A DNA stretch of 64,000 bases from Pseudomonadota bacterium (GCA_963204835.1 CAUJHJ010000017.1:54287-118286); one strand, 5' to 3'. Shown: positions 37,517 to 51,570, counted from the first letter of the stretch. A program made the numbers and translations. Notes: generated by a model not told the origin, from the sequence alone.

Positions 37517-38031
37517 GCGCGCAGCTGCCAGGAGAGCGCGCCTGACGCTTCGACGATGCCGTGGCGGGCGAGCCAGCCGCACGCGTCGCGCGCATCGCCC
37601 GCGAGCCAGGCGCGCACCGGACCCTCGCGAAAGCTGTAGCCCCAGGCATCCATGTCGTCGCACAGGCGCTCGCGGCCGACGCCGGGCAGTTCCTGCGCGA
37701 GCAGCACCTGCAGGTAGCAGACGCCGCATTCTTCCGCATCGTCCCCGCCGGCGTCGCGATCGAGGCCGGCGCGGCGCTCGGGGGTCATGCAGATGTAGTG
37801 GGCCGCCTCGTGCAGCACCGAGTGCACCGGCGTATCGAGCCGCGCGAACAGGCAGTCGGCGACGAGACCCGCCTCGCTCTCGCCCCAGTAGGAGCCGGGG
37901 ATGCTTTCCTCGGGCGCAATGAAGCGCAGCCGCAACCCGAAGCGCGCGAGCAGCATGCCGAGCGCCACGCGATCGGTCCCGTTGACTCGCAGCACGCCGG
38001 CGCCCACGACCGGTGCCTCAGAGTGCCGCAA
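37513..38031 (-). CDS. conserved hypothetical protein with HExxH motif
   Basis: 172-residue soluble protein with HSVLHEAAHYICM, giving HEAAH at 74-78, and a downstream acidic pair (Glu 100-101) that could be the third zinc ligand. These suggest a small cytoplasmic metallopeptidase-like fold (inference); I do not recognise a named family. It has several cysteines (for example ECGVCYL). It overlaps lptE by 14 bp upstream and the dehydrogenase by four bases downstream, so it is coupled to both. Confidence 0.75.
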   Translation of the reverse strand: MRHSEAPVVGAGVLRVNGTDRVALGMLLARFGLRLRFIAPEESIPGSYWGESEAGLVADCLFARLDTPVHSVLHEAAHYICMTPERRAGLDRDAGGDDAEECGVCYLQVLLAQELPGVGRERLCDDMDAWGYSFREGPVRAWLAGDARDACGWLARHGIVEASGALSWQLRA

Positions 38032-38506
38032 GCTGGCGCATCACGATCGCCGCGAGGTCGCGCGCAAGGGCATCCTCGAGCAGGCGCTGTTCGCGCTCCT
38101 TGGCGAGCAGGATCGTCTCGTCGAAGGTGAAGTCGCGCGCCAGCGTGGCCTCGCGCGGCGCGAGCAACTCGGCATCACCCTTCTGCACGGAAAACTGCAC
38201 GCGATAGACCAGTTCGTACTCGCGCGGGATGTTGCGCGCCGACACCGACAGCACGCGCTCCTTCACCTCGTCGCGCGTGATGCGCACGACCGCCTCGGCG
38301 CGCGCCGCATCGCGCTCGAGGCGCACGCCGCTGGCGGCGAGCGAGCGCGAAAGGGCCTGCACGAAATCGCTCTGCTCATCCTGTGCGTCGATGAAGACGC
38401 TGGCGAAAGCCTGCGGAACCGCCTCGCGGCCCTGGAGCCTGAGCCCACAGCCGGCGGCCACGGCGAGCGCCAGCGAGAGGACGATGATGGCAGGGAGTCG
38501 GAGCAT
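38018..38506 (-). CDS. lptE: LPS-assembly lipoprotein LptE
   Basis: 162-residue outer-membrane lipoprotein forming the plug of LptD in LPS export. A signal peptide ends in the lipobox AVAAGC with lipidated cysteine at 20, directly followed by GLRLQGREAVP, the LptE family start (GF-LRG). The rest carries the alternating pattern of the two-layer fold. It lies four bases after leuS, the conserved leuS-lptE order. Confidence 0.93.
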   Translation of the reverse strand: MLRLPAIIVLSLALAVAAGCGLRLQGREAVPQAFASVFIDAQDEQSDFVQALSRSLAASGVRLERDAARAEAVVRITRDEVKERVLSVSARNIPREYELVYRVQFSVQKGDAELLAPREATLARDFTFDETILLAKEREQRLLEDALARDLAAIVMRQLAAL

Positions 38507-38510
38507 GGCT

Positions 38511-43078
<4,568 letters not shown>

Positions 43079-43111
43079 CAGCGAAGTGCAGCGGGCGGCG
43101 GGCCTGATTGG

Positions 43112-43280
43112 GAGATCGAGGGCTCCGGTTCCTCACGGGTCGAGCGCCGCCTGCGGCGGTGCCCTCGTCGCGGCGGCGTCCGGCGCACTGTGTCGGTAGA
43201 AACGGATAAACCTGCATACGCCGGACGCTGATCGCCGCTCCTCGGCGCTCTCCACGCTCGTCACCGGAGCCCTCGATTTC
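43112..43280. repeat. inverted repeat, module A
   Basis: GAGATCGAGGGCTCCGGT at 43112-43129 is repeated in inverse orientation at 43263-43280 with one mismatch in 18 bases. Inside the interval a perfect 10-base inverted pair GCGTCCGGCG (43176-43185) / CGCCGGACGC (43219-43228) has nearly the same centre, so the whole forms a nested palindrome. Confidence 0.75.
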
Positions 43281-43458
43281 CCTATCCGGCGCGCGGCCGG
43301 CCACGCATCGCAGGCCGCTTCGCTGAGATGCGGAAGAACACCTCACGTAACGACCCTCACCTCAAGGGCATTGACGGTCTGCGAGTTGCAGGCCGCCGGC
43401 CGCGGCGCGGTGATTCATCCGCGGACGAGCGTGGAGGGCGCCGAGGAGCGGGGGTCAG
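43228..43458. repeat. inverted repeat, module B (35 bp, 32 of 35 identical)
   Basis: The reverse complement of 43228-43262 matches 43424-43458 with three differences in 35 bases; both contain GACGAGCGTGGAG and GCGCCGAGGAGCGG. Module B is directly adjacent to the inverted copy of module A, so an A-B unit in reverse orientation sits between a lone A and a lone B. Confidence 0.75.
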
Positions 43459-43609
43459 AGCGAGGCGTCCGCGACGCCTCAGGTCTTGACGGCACAGTGC
43501 ACCGAGCGCCCCCGCTCCGAGGGCACGCCCGCGCAGAGGGCGCGCCCGGATAATGAGGAGGCGGCTGAATCAGTGCGCCGCCGGCCCGCCGCCTGCGGTC
43601 CGACGCCGC

Positions 43610-45097
43610 CTACTCGATCCGCACCGGCACGAATATCTCATTGTCATTGCGCTGGATACGCAGCGCGACGGCCTTGCCGGACTTGCGCACCGCCGCCTGC
43701 AGGTCCTTGACCGATTCGACGTCCTTGCCGTTGATGCCGAGGATGATGTCGCCGGGCTGCAGTCCCGCGAGCGCGGCCTCGCCCTCGACATCCACGATCA
43801 CGAGGTTGCCGCTCGTGTCCACCCGTGCCTTCTCGCGCGGATCGAGCGGCCGCACCGAGATGCCGAGTTTCGAGTAGTTGTCCGCGTCGCCGTCGCCGCG
43901 CAGCGAGACCTTCTGCATCGGCTCGTCGAGCTCGCCGACCTTGACGGTGACGTGCTTGATCGATTTATCGCGCCACACGTCCATCTTCGCTTCGCTACCG
44001 GGCTTGATGTTCGCGATGATGCCGGGCAGCTGCGCCGAGCGGTCCACGTCCTTGCCGTTGACGGAGAGGATCACGTCGCCGGGCTTGAGCCCGCCCTTCG
44101 CGCCGGGACCGTCGTCCTCCACCGAGCCCACCAGCGCGCCGCGAGGCCGGTCGAGCCCGAAGGACTCGGCGAACTGCGCGTTTACTTCCTGCACGGTCAC
44201 GCCGATGCGGCCGCGGCTCACGCGCCCGGTCTTGATGAGCTGGTCCTTCACGCCGGTCGCGACATCGATCGGGATCGCGAACGAGAGGCCCATGAAGCCG
44301 CCCGTGCGGCTGTAGATCTGCGAATTGATGCCGACGACTTCACCGGCCAGGTTGAACAGCGGACCGCCGGAGTTGCCGGGATTCACCGCCACGTCGGTCT
44401 GGATGAAGGGTACGTAGTTGTCGTCCGGCAGCGAGCGCGAGATGCCGCTGACGATGCCCGCCGTGACGCTGTTGTCGAAGCCGAAGGGCGAACCGATCGC
44501 GACCACCCACTCGCCGGGGCGCAGCTTGCTCGGGTCGCCGAACTTCACGGTCGGCAGGCCCTTCGCATCGATCTTGATCACCGCGACGTCGGTGCGCTTG
44601 TCGCTGCCGATCACCTTGGCCGTGAACTCGCGCCGGTCGGTGAGGCGCACGGTGACGTCGGTCGCACCGTCGACCACGTGCGCGTTCGTGAGGATGTAGC
44701 CGTCGGGCGTGACAATGAAGCCGGAGCCTTCGCCGCGCGCGGGCGGTGCGTTGCCGCCGCGCGGCGTAGGAATGCCGAAGCGGCGGAAGAAATCGTAGAA
44801 CGGATCGTCCGGCGACATGCCGGGCGGCCCCTGGATGCCATTCGAATTGTCGCGCCGGCTGACGACGTCCACATTGACCACCGCCGGCCCGTACTGGTCG
44901 ACGAGCGAGGTGAAGTCGGGCAGGCCGCGCACGATCGGTGCGGCGGCGGGTGCCGCCGCGGTTGCGGCAGCCGCCACGGCGGGTGCTGCGGAATCACGCG
45001 CGCCGGCGGCCGTGGAGGACTGTGGCGAGCAGGCGGCGAGCGCACCGCAGAATACGGCCACGACGGCGACGCGCCGGGCAAAGGGCTGGGATGCCAT
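43610..45097 (-). CDS. Do-like (HtrA/DegP/MucD) serine protease, predicted lipoprotein
   Basis: 495-residue periplasmic protease. The N-terminal signal ends in GALAACSPQ, a lipobox with cysteine 23, followed by an Ala-rich linker. The trypsin-like domain has TNAHVVDGA (His), KRTDVAVIKID (Asp) and NPGNSGGPLFN (Ser); two PDZ domains follow, each with GLKPGDVILSVNGK-like motifs (GLQPGDIILGINGK in the second). ATG 45097 was preferred to 45169, which would overlap lnt and bury the signal. Lipidation is unusual for DegP-type proteases, which are normally soluble. Confidence 0.92.
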   Translation of the reverse strand: MASQPFARRVAVVAVFCGALAACSPQSSTAAGARDSAAPAVAAAATAAAPAAAPIVRGLPDFTSLVDQYGPAVVNVDVVSRRDNSNGIQGPPGMSPDDPFYDFFRRFGIPTPRGGNAPPARGEGSGFIVTPDGYILTNAHVVDGATDVTVRLTDRREFTAKVIGSDKRTDVAVIKIDAKGLPTVKFGDPSKLRPGEWVVAIGSPFGFDNSVTAGIVSGISRSLPDDNYVPFIQTDVAVNPGNSGGPLFNLAGEVVGINSQIYSRTGGFMGLSFAIPIDVATGVKDQLIKTGRVSRGRIGVTVQEVNAQFAESFGLDRPRGALVGSVEDDGPGAKGGLKPGDVILSVNGKDVDRSAQLPGIIANIKPGSEAKMDVWRDKSIKHVTVKVGELDEPMQKVSLRGDGDADNYSKLGISVRPLDPREKARVDTSGNLVIVDVEGEAALAGLQPGDIILGINGKDVESVKDLQAAVRKSGKAVALRIQRNDNEIFVPVRIE

Positions 45098-45152
45098 GCG
45101 TTGCAGACCTATGAGGGTGTCGATGCAGCGGATAGACAGCCGCTGCCGCCGT

Positions 45153-46667
45153 TCAGTTCCGTAGATCACGGGTAGACCTCCATTTGAAGACCGCGGCGAC
45201 GCAGGCGGCGGCCGCGAGCAGCACGATGGCCCAGTTGCCGACCCGCGCGTAGGGCGGCAGGCCGGTGCGGGGCGTGATGGCGGCCCTCAGCACGATCTCC
45301 CGGTACTGGGGCGCCTCGGCGACGACCTCGCCGCGCGGCCCGATCACCGCGGAAATGCCGTCGTTCGCCGCGCGCACGAGGAAGCGGCCCGACTCGATCG
45401 CCCGCATGCGCGCGATCTGGAAGTGCTGGTAGCGCGCGGTCGAATGGCCGAACCAGGCGTCGTTCGTGACATTCACCAGCGCATCGCTGCCCGGCAGCGA
45501 GCGCGCCAGCGTGCTGCCGTAGGCATCCTCGTAGCAGATGCCCGTCGCAAGGTGCAGGCCCGCAGCCTGCAACGGCGGCTGCACGGCCTCGCCGCGCGTG
45601 AAGTCCGAATACGGCAGGCTCATCAGGCGCAGCCAGCCGCGCACGAACTTCGGCACCGGGAAGAATTCCGCGAAGGGCACGAGGTGGTGCTTGTCGTACC
45701 AGGTCACGCCTTGCCCGTCGAGCGCGGCGACCGAGTTGAAGTAGTGCTGCCCGTCATCCGACAGGCGCACGAGGCCCAGAACGAGCGCCGAGCCGCGCGC
45801 GCTTGCCTCGCTGTATAGCCTGCCGATGAACGGCACGAGATTGTTGGCAAGGTCCGGCAGCGCGGATTCGGGCATCACGATCAGTGGCTCGCCGAGCGCC
45901 TCGCGCGTGAGCTTCGCGTAAAGCCTCAGCGTGGTCTCGCGATTGTCCTCGAGCCATTTGATGTCCTGCGGGATCGCGCCCTGCAGCACCGCCACCCGCA
46001 CCGGTGGGCCGCTCGCGTGGGTCCAGTCGCGATCGCGCGCGAGCGCCGCGAGCCACGGCGCCGCCAGCAGCAAGAGCGCGGCGCCACGCCCGCGCAGGTC
46101 CGGCGCGCGCAACAGCCACACGAGCGTGCCAGCCGAGACGAGCGTCACGGCCGATATCGTGTACACGCCGCCCACCGGCGCAAGCCGCGCGAGCCAGGTG
46201 TCGGTCTGGGAATAGCCGAGCGAGAGCCAGGAGAATCCCGACAGGAACCAGCCGCGCAGCCACTCGACCAGGAGCCACGCGGCGGGAATGCCGACGACCC
46301 AGCGCCAGGCGCCGCGCGCCGGCAGCCAGCGCGCGACCGCGTAGCCGAGCGCCGCGTGGTAGGCGCCCATGATCGCCACGAGGCCCAGCATCAGCAGGAA
46401 CGCGATCCACAGCGGCGCGGCGCCGAACACGTGGATGCTGACATAGAGCCAGTAGGTGCCAGCCGCGAAGGTGCCGGCGTTGAACCAGAAGCCGAGCGCC
46501 GCGGCATGGCGTGGCGTCGTCCCGTCCCACAGCGCGATCAGGACGGCGGGGCCGAGGATCGCCAATGGCCAGAGCCCGAAAGGCGCGAAAGCCAGCGAGA
46601 CGGTGGCGCCCGCCGCCGCCGCCGCCAACCGGCGCAGCCAGCGGCGCCGCGCGTCAGTCGGCGCCAC
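45153..46667 (-). CDS. lnt: apolipoprotein N-acyltransferase
   Basis: 504-residue inner-membrane enzyme adding the third acyl chain to lipoproteins. The first about 210 residues contain six or so membrane helices (ATVSLAFAPFGLWPLAIL; WLLVEWLRGWFLSGFSWLSLGYSQ). The nitrilase-like periplasmic domain has VMPESALPD (Glu), YDKHHLVPFAEFFP (Lys) and TGICYEDAYG (Cys). A last membrane helix ends the protein. It overlaps corC by 14 bp and matures lipoproteins such as LptE and the HtrA protein. Confidence 0.96.
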   Translation of the reverse strand: MAPTDARRRWLRRLAAAAAGATVSLAFAPFGLWPLAILGPAVLIALWDGTTPRHAAALGFWFNAGTFAAGTYWLYVSIHVFGAAPLWIAFLLMLGLVAIMGAYHAALGYAVARWLPARGAWRWVVGIPAAWLLVEWLRGWFLSGFSWLSLGYSQTDTWLARLAPVGGVYTISAVTLVSAGTLVWLLRAPDLRGRGAALLLLAAPWLAALARDRDWTHASGPPVRVAVLQGAIPQDIKWLEDNRETTLRLYAKLTREALGEPLIVMPESALPDLANNLVPFIGRLYSEASARGSALVLGLVRLSDDGQHYFNSVAALDGQGVTWYDKHHLVPFAEFFPVPKFVRGWLRLMSLPYSDFTRGEAVQPPLQAAGLHLATGICYEDAYGSTLARSLPGSDALVNVTNDAWFGHSTARYQHFQIARMRAIESGRFLVRAANDGISAVIGPRGEVVAEAPQYREIVLRAAITPRTGLPPYARVGNWAIVLLAAAACVAAVFKWRSTRDLRN

Positions 46668-47541
46668 GCAGGGCTCGCTCGCCGGGCGGGGCCAGGTCCT
46701 CTGGGGTCGTAACGCGCAGGCTCTCCACGCGCCGTCGGTCGGCGCGGGTCACGCGGAACTCGAGGCCGCCGATCTCGACGGTCTCGCCCCGGCGCGGCAG
46801 GCGACCGAACTCCTTCATGACGAGGCCGGCCACCGTGTCGAACTCGTCGTCCGGGAAGCGCGTGGCGAAGAAGTCGTTGAACTCCTCGATCAGCGTGACG
46901 CCGCGCACGGTGAACTGGCGCTCGGCGTCCTTCCTGATGTTGAGGTCTTCCTCCACATCGAACTCGTCGTCGATCTCCCCGACGATCTGCTCGATGACGT
47001 CCTCGATCGTCAGCACGCCGGCGACGCCGCCGTACTCGTCGACGACGATCGCCATGTGGTTGCGGTTGCCGCGGAATTCCTTCAGCAGCACGTTGACGCG
47101 CTTCGCCTCGGGCACGAACACCGCCGGTCGCATGCATTCGCGGATGTCGAAGCGCGCCGTGCCGCCTTCCGCGAAGACGCGCAGCAGGTCCTTCGCGAGC
47201 AGGATGCCGACGATGTCGTCGCGGTCGTCGTCCATCACCGGGAAGCGGGAGTGCCCCGACTCGACGACCTTCGGCAGGATCACGTCGGCCGGGTCATTGC
47301 GCCGCACGAACACCATCTGCGCGCGCGGGATCATGATGTCGCGCACGCGCAGGTCGGCGACGTCGAGCACGCCTTCGATCATGCCGAGCGCGTCGGCGTC
47401 CAGGAGACCGCGCGCATTCGCCTCGCGCAGGCTCTCGAGCAGGGCCTCGCGGTCCTCGGGGGCCCCGGCGACCGAGCGCTTGAGCCGCTTCAGCCAGCGC
47501 CCCGTGGCGTTGCCCTCGGTATCGTTCGCATCCTTCGGCAT
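46654..47541 (-). CDS. corC: CorC/YbeX-type CBS domain protein
   Basis: 295-residue cytoplasmic protein with two CBS domains (VRDIMIPRAQMVFV; IVGILLAKDLLRVF; NRNHMAIVVDEYGGVAGVLT) and a C-terminal CorC/HlyC transporter-associated domain (VAGLVMKEFGRLPRRGETV). It lacks the membrane DUF21 region of related transporters. It is implicated in Mg2+/Co2+ efflux and in ribosome metabolism. Start ATG 47541 abuts ybeY; the order phoH-ybeY-corC-lnt is conserved. Confidence 0.94.
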   Translation of the reverse strand: MPKDANDTEGNATGRWLKRLKRSVAGAPEDREALLESLREANARGLLDADALGMIEGVLDVADLRVRDIMIPRAQMVFVRRNDPADVILPKVVESGHSRFPVMDDDRDDIVGILLAKDLLRVFAEGGTARFDIRECMRPAVFVPEAKRVNVLLKEFRGNRNHMAIVVDEYGGVAGVLTIEDVIEQIVGEIDDEFDVEEDLNIRKDAERQFTVRGVTLIEEFNDFFATRFPDDEFDTVAGLVMKEFGRLPRRGETVEIGGLEFRVTRADRRRVESLRVTTPEDLAPPGERALRGAD

Positions 47542-47542
47542 G

Positions 47543-48022
47543 TCAGGTCCTGGCGCGGTAGGGGTTGGCGATGCCGAGCCGACGCAGCACCGCGATTTCG
47601 CGGCGCTCCATGCGCGCGGCGTCCGCATCCTTGATGTGGTCGAAGCCGACGAGGTGCAACGCACCGTGCACGACGAGGTGGGCCCAGTGCGCCGCGAGGA
47701 CCTTGCCCTGCTCGCGCGCCTCGCTGCGCACCACCGCGGCGCAGATCACGAGGTCGCCGAGGGGGCGCTGGGCCGCCGCCGGCCGCCCGCCCGCGGGCAA
47801 GGACGGCGCCGGGAAAGACAGCACGTTCGTCGGCTTGTCCTTGCCGCGCCACGCCGCATTCAGCCGGCGGCTCTCCGCCGGTGCCACGATGCGCACGGCG
47901 AGTTCGCGTCCGGCGCCACGCGTGCCGAGCGCGGCGCGCGCCCAGCGTGACATGGCCGCCGCGGACGGCGCCCAGGCGCGCGAACTGCGCTGGATCTCGA
48001 TGGCAAGCGACGTCCGGCTCAT
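47543..48022 (-). CDS. ybeY: endoribonuclease YbeY
   Basis: 159-residue metal-dependent RNase needed for 16S rRNA 3' maturation and late ribosome quality control. It has [19 protein letters not shown] and the zinc motif [13 protein letters not shown] (HxxxHxxxxxH). The start overlaps the phoH stop. It is slightly longer than average at the N-terminus. Confidence 0.96.
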   Translation of the reverse strand: MSRTSLAIEIQRSSRAWAPSAAAMSRWARAALGTRGAGRELAVRIVAPAESRRLNAAWRGKDKPTNVLSFPAPSLPAGGRPAAAQRPLGDLVICAAVVRSEAREQGKVLAAHWAHLVVHGALHLVGFDHIKDADAARMERREIAVLRRLGIANPYRART

Positions 48023-49038
48023 CGCTCGCCGCGCCCGGCCTCGCCGCCGCGCGCCTCGTAGGCCTGCACGATCCGCTGCACGAGCGGGTGGCGCACCACG
48101 TCCTGCGAATCGAAGAACGTGAACGCAACGCCCTCGACGCCGCGCACGACGTCGATCACGTGGCGCAGCCCCGAGACCTTGCCGCTCGGCAGGTCGGTCT
48201 GGGTGACATCGCCGGTCACCACCGCCTTCGAGCCGAAGCCGATGCGGGTGAGGAACATCTTCATCTGCTCGATCGTGGTGTTCTGCGCCTCGTCGAGGAT
48301 CACGAAGGAATCGTTGAGCGAACGGCCGCGCATGAAGGCGAGCGGCGCCACCTCGATGACATTGCGCTCGATGAAGCGCGCGACGCGGTCGAAGCCCATC
48401 ATTTCGTAGAGCGCGTCGTACATCGGGCGCAGGTAAGGGTCGACCTTCTGGGTGAGGTCGCCGGGCAGGAAACCGAGGCGCTCGCCCGCCTCGACCGCCG
48501 GGCGCACGAGCACGATGCGGCGCACGCGATCGGCGTGCAACGCCTCGACCGCGCAGGCGACCGCGAGGTAGGTCTTGCCGGTGCCTGCGGGGCCGATGCC
48601 GAAGCTCAGGTCGCAGCGCAGGATATTGCGCAGGTAGTTCCGCTGGTTCGGCCCGCGCGCGCGGATCAGGCCGCGCGGCACCCGCAGGTTCGCGCCTTCG
48701 GCCCGCCCGTCCTCGTCGCCGCCGACTTCGGGGTGCAGCGGCCGGTCGCGCGACTCGGCGTCGCGCTCGCGCTCGCGCAGCGCGAGGTGCACTTCCCCGG
48801 GGCTCGCCCCCTCCTCGCCGGTGTTGTGTGCATAGAGGTCGCGCAGCACGTTCTCCGCCGCCTCGGCCTGCTCGCCCGACACGCGAAACACGTTGCCGCG
48901 CCGGCGGATCTGGACGCCGAGCCGCGACTCGACGAGCTTCAGGTTCTCGTCGAGCGGCCCGCAGAGGCTCGCGAGCCGCGCATTGTCGGCCGGCTCGAGC
49001 TCGAATTCGTGCACGCCCTGCGCCGCTGCCCGGCTCAC
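48019..49038 (-). CDS. phoH: PhoH-like ATPase (PhoL/YbeZ)
   Basis: 339-residue predicted ATPase. An N-terminal KH-like region ([20 protein letters not shown]) precedes the ATPase core with [21 protein letters not shown] (Walker A), [38 protein letters not shown] (Walker B) and [15 protein letters not shown] start at 49038 overlaps the miaB stop (GTGA). YbeZ works with YbeY in RNA maturation, which explains the linkage. Confidence 0.94.
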   Translation of the reverse strand: MSRAAAQGVHEFELEPADNARLASLCGPLDENLKLVESRLGVQIRRRGNVFRVSGEQAEAAENVLRDLYAHNTGEEGASPGEVHLALRERERDAESRDRPLHPEVGGDEDGRAEGANLRVPRGLIRARGPNQRNYLRNILRCDLSFGIGPAGTGKTYLAVACAVEALHADRVRRIVLVRPAVEAGERLGFLPGDLTQKVDPYLRPMYDALYEMMGFDRVARFIERNVIEVAPLAFMRGRSLNDSFVILDEAQNTTIEQMKMFLTRIGFGSKAVVTGDVTQTDLPSGKVSGLRHVIDVVRGVEGVAFTFFDSQDVVRHPLVQRIVQAYEARGGEAGRGER

Positions 49039-50396
49039 GCCGCGGCCCCGCCCGCCGGTGCCGCCGCCGCGGGTCGCAGCAGGCGCCCGCGCAGGGAATT
49101 CTTCAGCGCGGCAGTGATCTCGACCTGCACGAAGCGGCCGATCAGTCCGGCTGGGCCCGCGAAATTCACCCAGCGGTTGTTCTCCGTGCGCCCCGCGAGT
49201 TCGTGCGCATCCTTCTTCGCCGGCCGTTCGACGAGCACGCGCTGCACGCTGCCGACCATCGTGCCGCTGATCGCGCGCGCCTGGCCATCGAGCTGCGCCT
49301 GCAGGCGCGCAAGCCGCTGCTGCTTTTCTTCCTGCGTGGCGTCGTCGGGCAGCGAGGCGGCCGGCGTGCCCGGCCGGCGGCTGTAGAGGAAGCTGAAGGA
49401 CTGGTCGAAGCCGACGTCGCCCACGAACCTGAGCGTCGCGTCGAAATCGCGCGCAGTCTCGCCGGGAAAGCCGACGATGAAGTCGGAGCTGATCGCGATG
49501 TCCGGCCGCACGGCGCGCAGCTTCCTCACCTTGTCCTTGAACTCGAGCGTGGTGTAGCCGCGCTTCATCAGCGCGAGCACCCGGTCCGAGCCGCTCTGCA
49601 CCGGCAGGTGCAGGTGGTTCGCGAGCTGCGGCACGTTCGCATAGGCCTCGATCAGGCTGTCGGTGAACTCGAGCGGGTGCGACGTGGTGAAGCGGATGCG
49701 CTCGATGCCACGCACAGCGGCGACGTGGTGGATGAGGGTCGCGAGGTCGACGATCGCGCCGTCGGCCATCGGGCCCGCATAGGCGTTCACGTTCTGGCCA
49801 AGGAGCGTGACCTCGGCGACGCCTTGAGCGGCGAGGCGTTCCACCTCCTCGATGACACTCGCGAACGGCCGGCTCACCTCGTCGCCGCGCGTGTAGGGCA
49901 CCACGCAGAAGCTGCAGTACTTGCTGCAGCCTTCCATGATCGAGACGAATGCGGACGCGCCCTCGGCGCGCGGCGCCGGCAAGTGATCGAACTTCTCGAT
50001 CTCGGGGAAACTCACGTCGACGACCGCGCGGCCGTTGCGCTTCACCGCGGCGATCATTGCCGGCAGGCGGTGCAAGGTCTGCGGCCCGAACACGAGGTCG
50101 ACGAACGGCGCGCGCGCGACGATCGCCTCGCCCTCCTGGCTCGCGACGCAGCCCGCGACGCCGATCAGCACCTCGGGCCGTTGCTGCTTCAGCAGCCGCC
50201 ATTCGCCGAGCAGCGAGTACACCTTGTCCTCGGCCTTCTCGCGCACCGAACAGGTGTTCATCAGCAACAGATCGGCGTGCGCCGGGTCGTCGGTGGCGAC
50301 GAAGCCGCCGGTCGCCTGCAGTACGTCCGCCATGCGCGCGGAGTCGTACTCGTTCATCTGGCAACCGTAGGTCTTGAGGAAATATCGGCCGGACAT
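49035..50396 (-). CDS. miaB: tRNA-2-methylthio-N6-dimethylallyladenosine synthase
   Basis: 453-residue radical-SAM methylthiotransferase modifying A37 of tRNAs that read UNN codons. It has the N-terminal UPF0004 domain ([42 protein letters not shown]: three cluster cysteines), the radical-SAM motif [18 protein letters not shown] (CxxxCxxC), and a TRAM domain at the end. ATG 50396 gives the usual [11 protein letters not shown] start; a TTG six codons upstream is less likely. Confidence 0.97.
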   Translation of the reverse strand: MSGRYFLKTYGCQMNEYDSARMADVLQATGGFVATDDPAHADLLLMNTCSVREKAEDKVYSLLGEWRLLKQQRPEVLIGVAGCVASQEGEAIVARAPFVDLVFGPQTLHRLPAMIAAVKRNGRAVVDVSFPEIEKFDHLPAPRAEGASAFVSIMEGCSKYCSFCVVPYTRGDEVSRPFASVIEEVERLAAQGVAEVTLLGQNVNAYAGPMADGAIVDLATLIHHVAAVRGIERIRFTTSHPLEFTDSLIEAYANVPQLANHLHLPVQSGSDRVLALMKRGYTTLEFKDKVRKLRAVRPDIAISSDFIVGFPGETARDFDATLRFVGDVGFDQSFSFLYSRRPGTPAASLPDDATQEEKQQRLARLQAQLDGQARAISGTMVGSVQRVLVERPAKKDAHELAGRTENNRWVNFAGPAGLIGRFVQVEITAALKNSLRGRLLRPAAAAPAGGAAA

Positions 50397-50473
50397 GGGG
50401 GGCGGGCGGTCCAAACGGGAAAGTCTACCGAATCCGCCCGCGCCCCGCGATCTTGTTTAGCTAAATCAACGAC

Positions 50474-50956
50474 TTAGAAAGGAATATCGTCGTCAAAGTC
50501 GTCTTTCTCGGTCGAACTCGTGACCGGAGCCTGGGAGTACTCGTCGTCCCCGCCGCGGCTGCGGCCGCCGCCCTGGCCGCCACCCGAGCTTCCGCCACCA
50601 CCGCCACCGCCACTGCCGCCGCGCGCGCCGAGCATCTGCATTTCGTCGGCGATGATTTCGGTGGTGTAGCGGTCGTTGCCCTGCTTGTCCTGCCACTTGC
50701 GGGTGCGCAGGCTCCCCTCGATGTAGACCTGCGAGCCTTTGCGCAGGTATTCGCCGGCAATCTCCGCGAGGCGGCCGAACATGGCCACGCTGTGCCACTC
50801 GGTGCGCTCCTTCATCTCGCCGCTCTGCTTGTCCTTCCAGGCCTCGCTGGTGGCGATGCGCAGGTTCGTGACCGAGCTGCCGGAAGGCATGGCGCGGGTT
50901 TCGGGGTCCTGACCGAGGTTGCCGATGAGGATGACTTTGTTGATGCCGCGTGCCAT
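50474..50956 (-). CDS. ssb: single-stranded DNA-binding protein
   Basis: 160-residue SSB. The OB fold begins [20 protein letters not shown], with [20 protein letters not shown] and [19 protein letters not shown] Gly/Ser-rich linker follows, then the acidic tip ending DDDIPF, which recruits repair and replication partners. ATG 50956 was chosen over an upstream start. It lies upstream of miaB, whereas in many gammaproteobacteria ssb sits beside uvrA. Confidence 0.97.
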   Translation of the reverse strand: MARGINKVILIGNLGQDPETRAMPSGSSVTNLRIATSEAWKDKQSGEMKERTEWHSVAMFGRLAEIAGEYLRKGSQVYIEGSLRTRKWQDKQGNDRYTTEIIADEMQMLGARGGSGGGGGGGSSGGGQGGGRSRGGDDEYSQAPVTSSTEKDDFDDDIPF

Positions 50957-51100
50957 GTCGTTGCCTTTCGTACGTGCGGCCAAGTATGCGAAACGGTGGC
51001 CGCCGCGTGGGGTGGAGAATCTGCCCGAATCACCCAGATTCGGGATGGGCCGGATTCTTTCATGCCGCGGCCCGGCGCGCCATGGCCGGGACCGCCCGCG

Positions 51101-51481
51101 CTACGGCCAGATCGTCGGCGGATTCGGAAACCGGTCGCCGCGCAGCGGCACGACGCAGAAGCGGTGGCCGGTGGGCGCCTCCATGACCCACCAGTCGCGC
51201 ACCTGCCGGACGCGCCGTGCGCCGAGGTTCTCGAGGCGCTGCGCTTCGGCCTCGACGTCGTCGGTGACGATGTCGAGATGCAGGCGGCTCTCGTGTGGCA
51301 CACGCTGGACCTCGATGTTGAGCCCGTCCTCCTTCGCCTCGAGCGGCACGTAGCCCGCATCCTCCTCCGCCGACGACGGCCGCGGACGGCGGCCCAGCGC
51401 GGCGCCCCAGAACTCCGCCGCGGCGGGCAGATGGTCGACCTGGCAGTCGATGATGAAACCGGCGAGCGCACTGCGATGCAT
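51101..51481 (-). CDS. VOC (glyoxalase-like) family protein
   Basis: 126-residue single-domain protein of the vicinal oxygen chelate fold. It begins ALAGFIIDCQVDHLPAAAEF and WGAALGRRP, with NIEVQRVPHESRLHLDIVTDD in the middle and MEAPTGHRFCVVP near the end, the pattern of small glyoxalase/bleomycin-resistance-like proteins. The substrate is unknown. It is divergent from the molybdenum oxidoreductase pair, 89 bp away. Confidence 0.82.
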   Translation of the reverse strand: MHRSALAGFIIDCQVDHLPAAAEFWGAALGRRPRPSSAEEDAGYVPLEAKEDGLNIEVQRVPHESRLHLDIVTDDVEAEAQRLENLGARRVRQVRDWWVMEAPTGHRFCVVPLRGDRFPNPPTIWP

Positions 51482-51570
51482 GGCGGGTCCCGACCGCGGA
51501 GTGGGGATTGGAGTCTACAACCTGCCGCCGGCCCTACAAGCGGCAGGCAAGTGGCCGTATGCTCGCCCGC

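Larger units (their letters stand above)
43079..43609. other. non-coding stretch with inverted-repeat modules
   Basis: No credible gene was found in these 531 bp; the open frames are short and have no family features or ribosome sites. The content is two repeat modules in mixed orientation (listed separately), several GC-rich short palindromes, and the 3' flanks of the convergent S15 hydrolase and HtrA genes. This is the longest gene-free stretch in the window. Confidence 0.7.

Noticed and set aside
43371..43553. Short open frames in the non-coding island
   Set aside because: They follow the repeat modules, have no ribosome site and no recognisable features.
48019..50364. A 781-residue fusion of phoH with upstream sequence
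   Set aside because: The upstream part is the off-frame shadow of miaB; a GTG at 49038 gives a normal PhoH-like protein.
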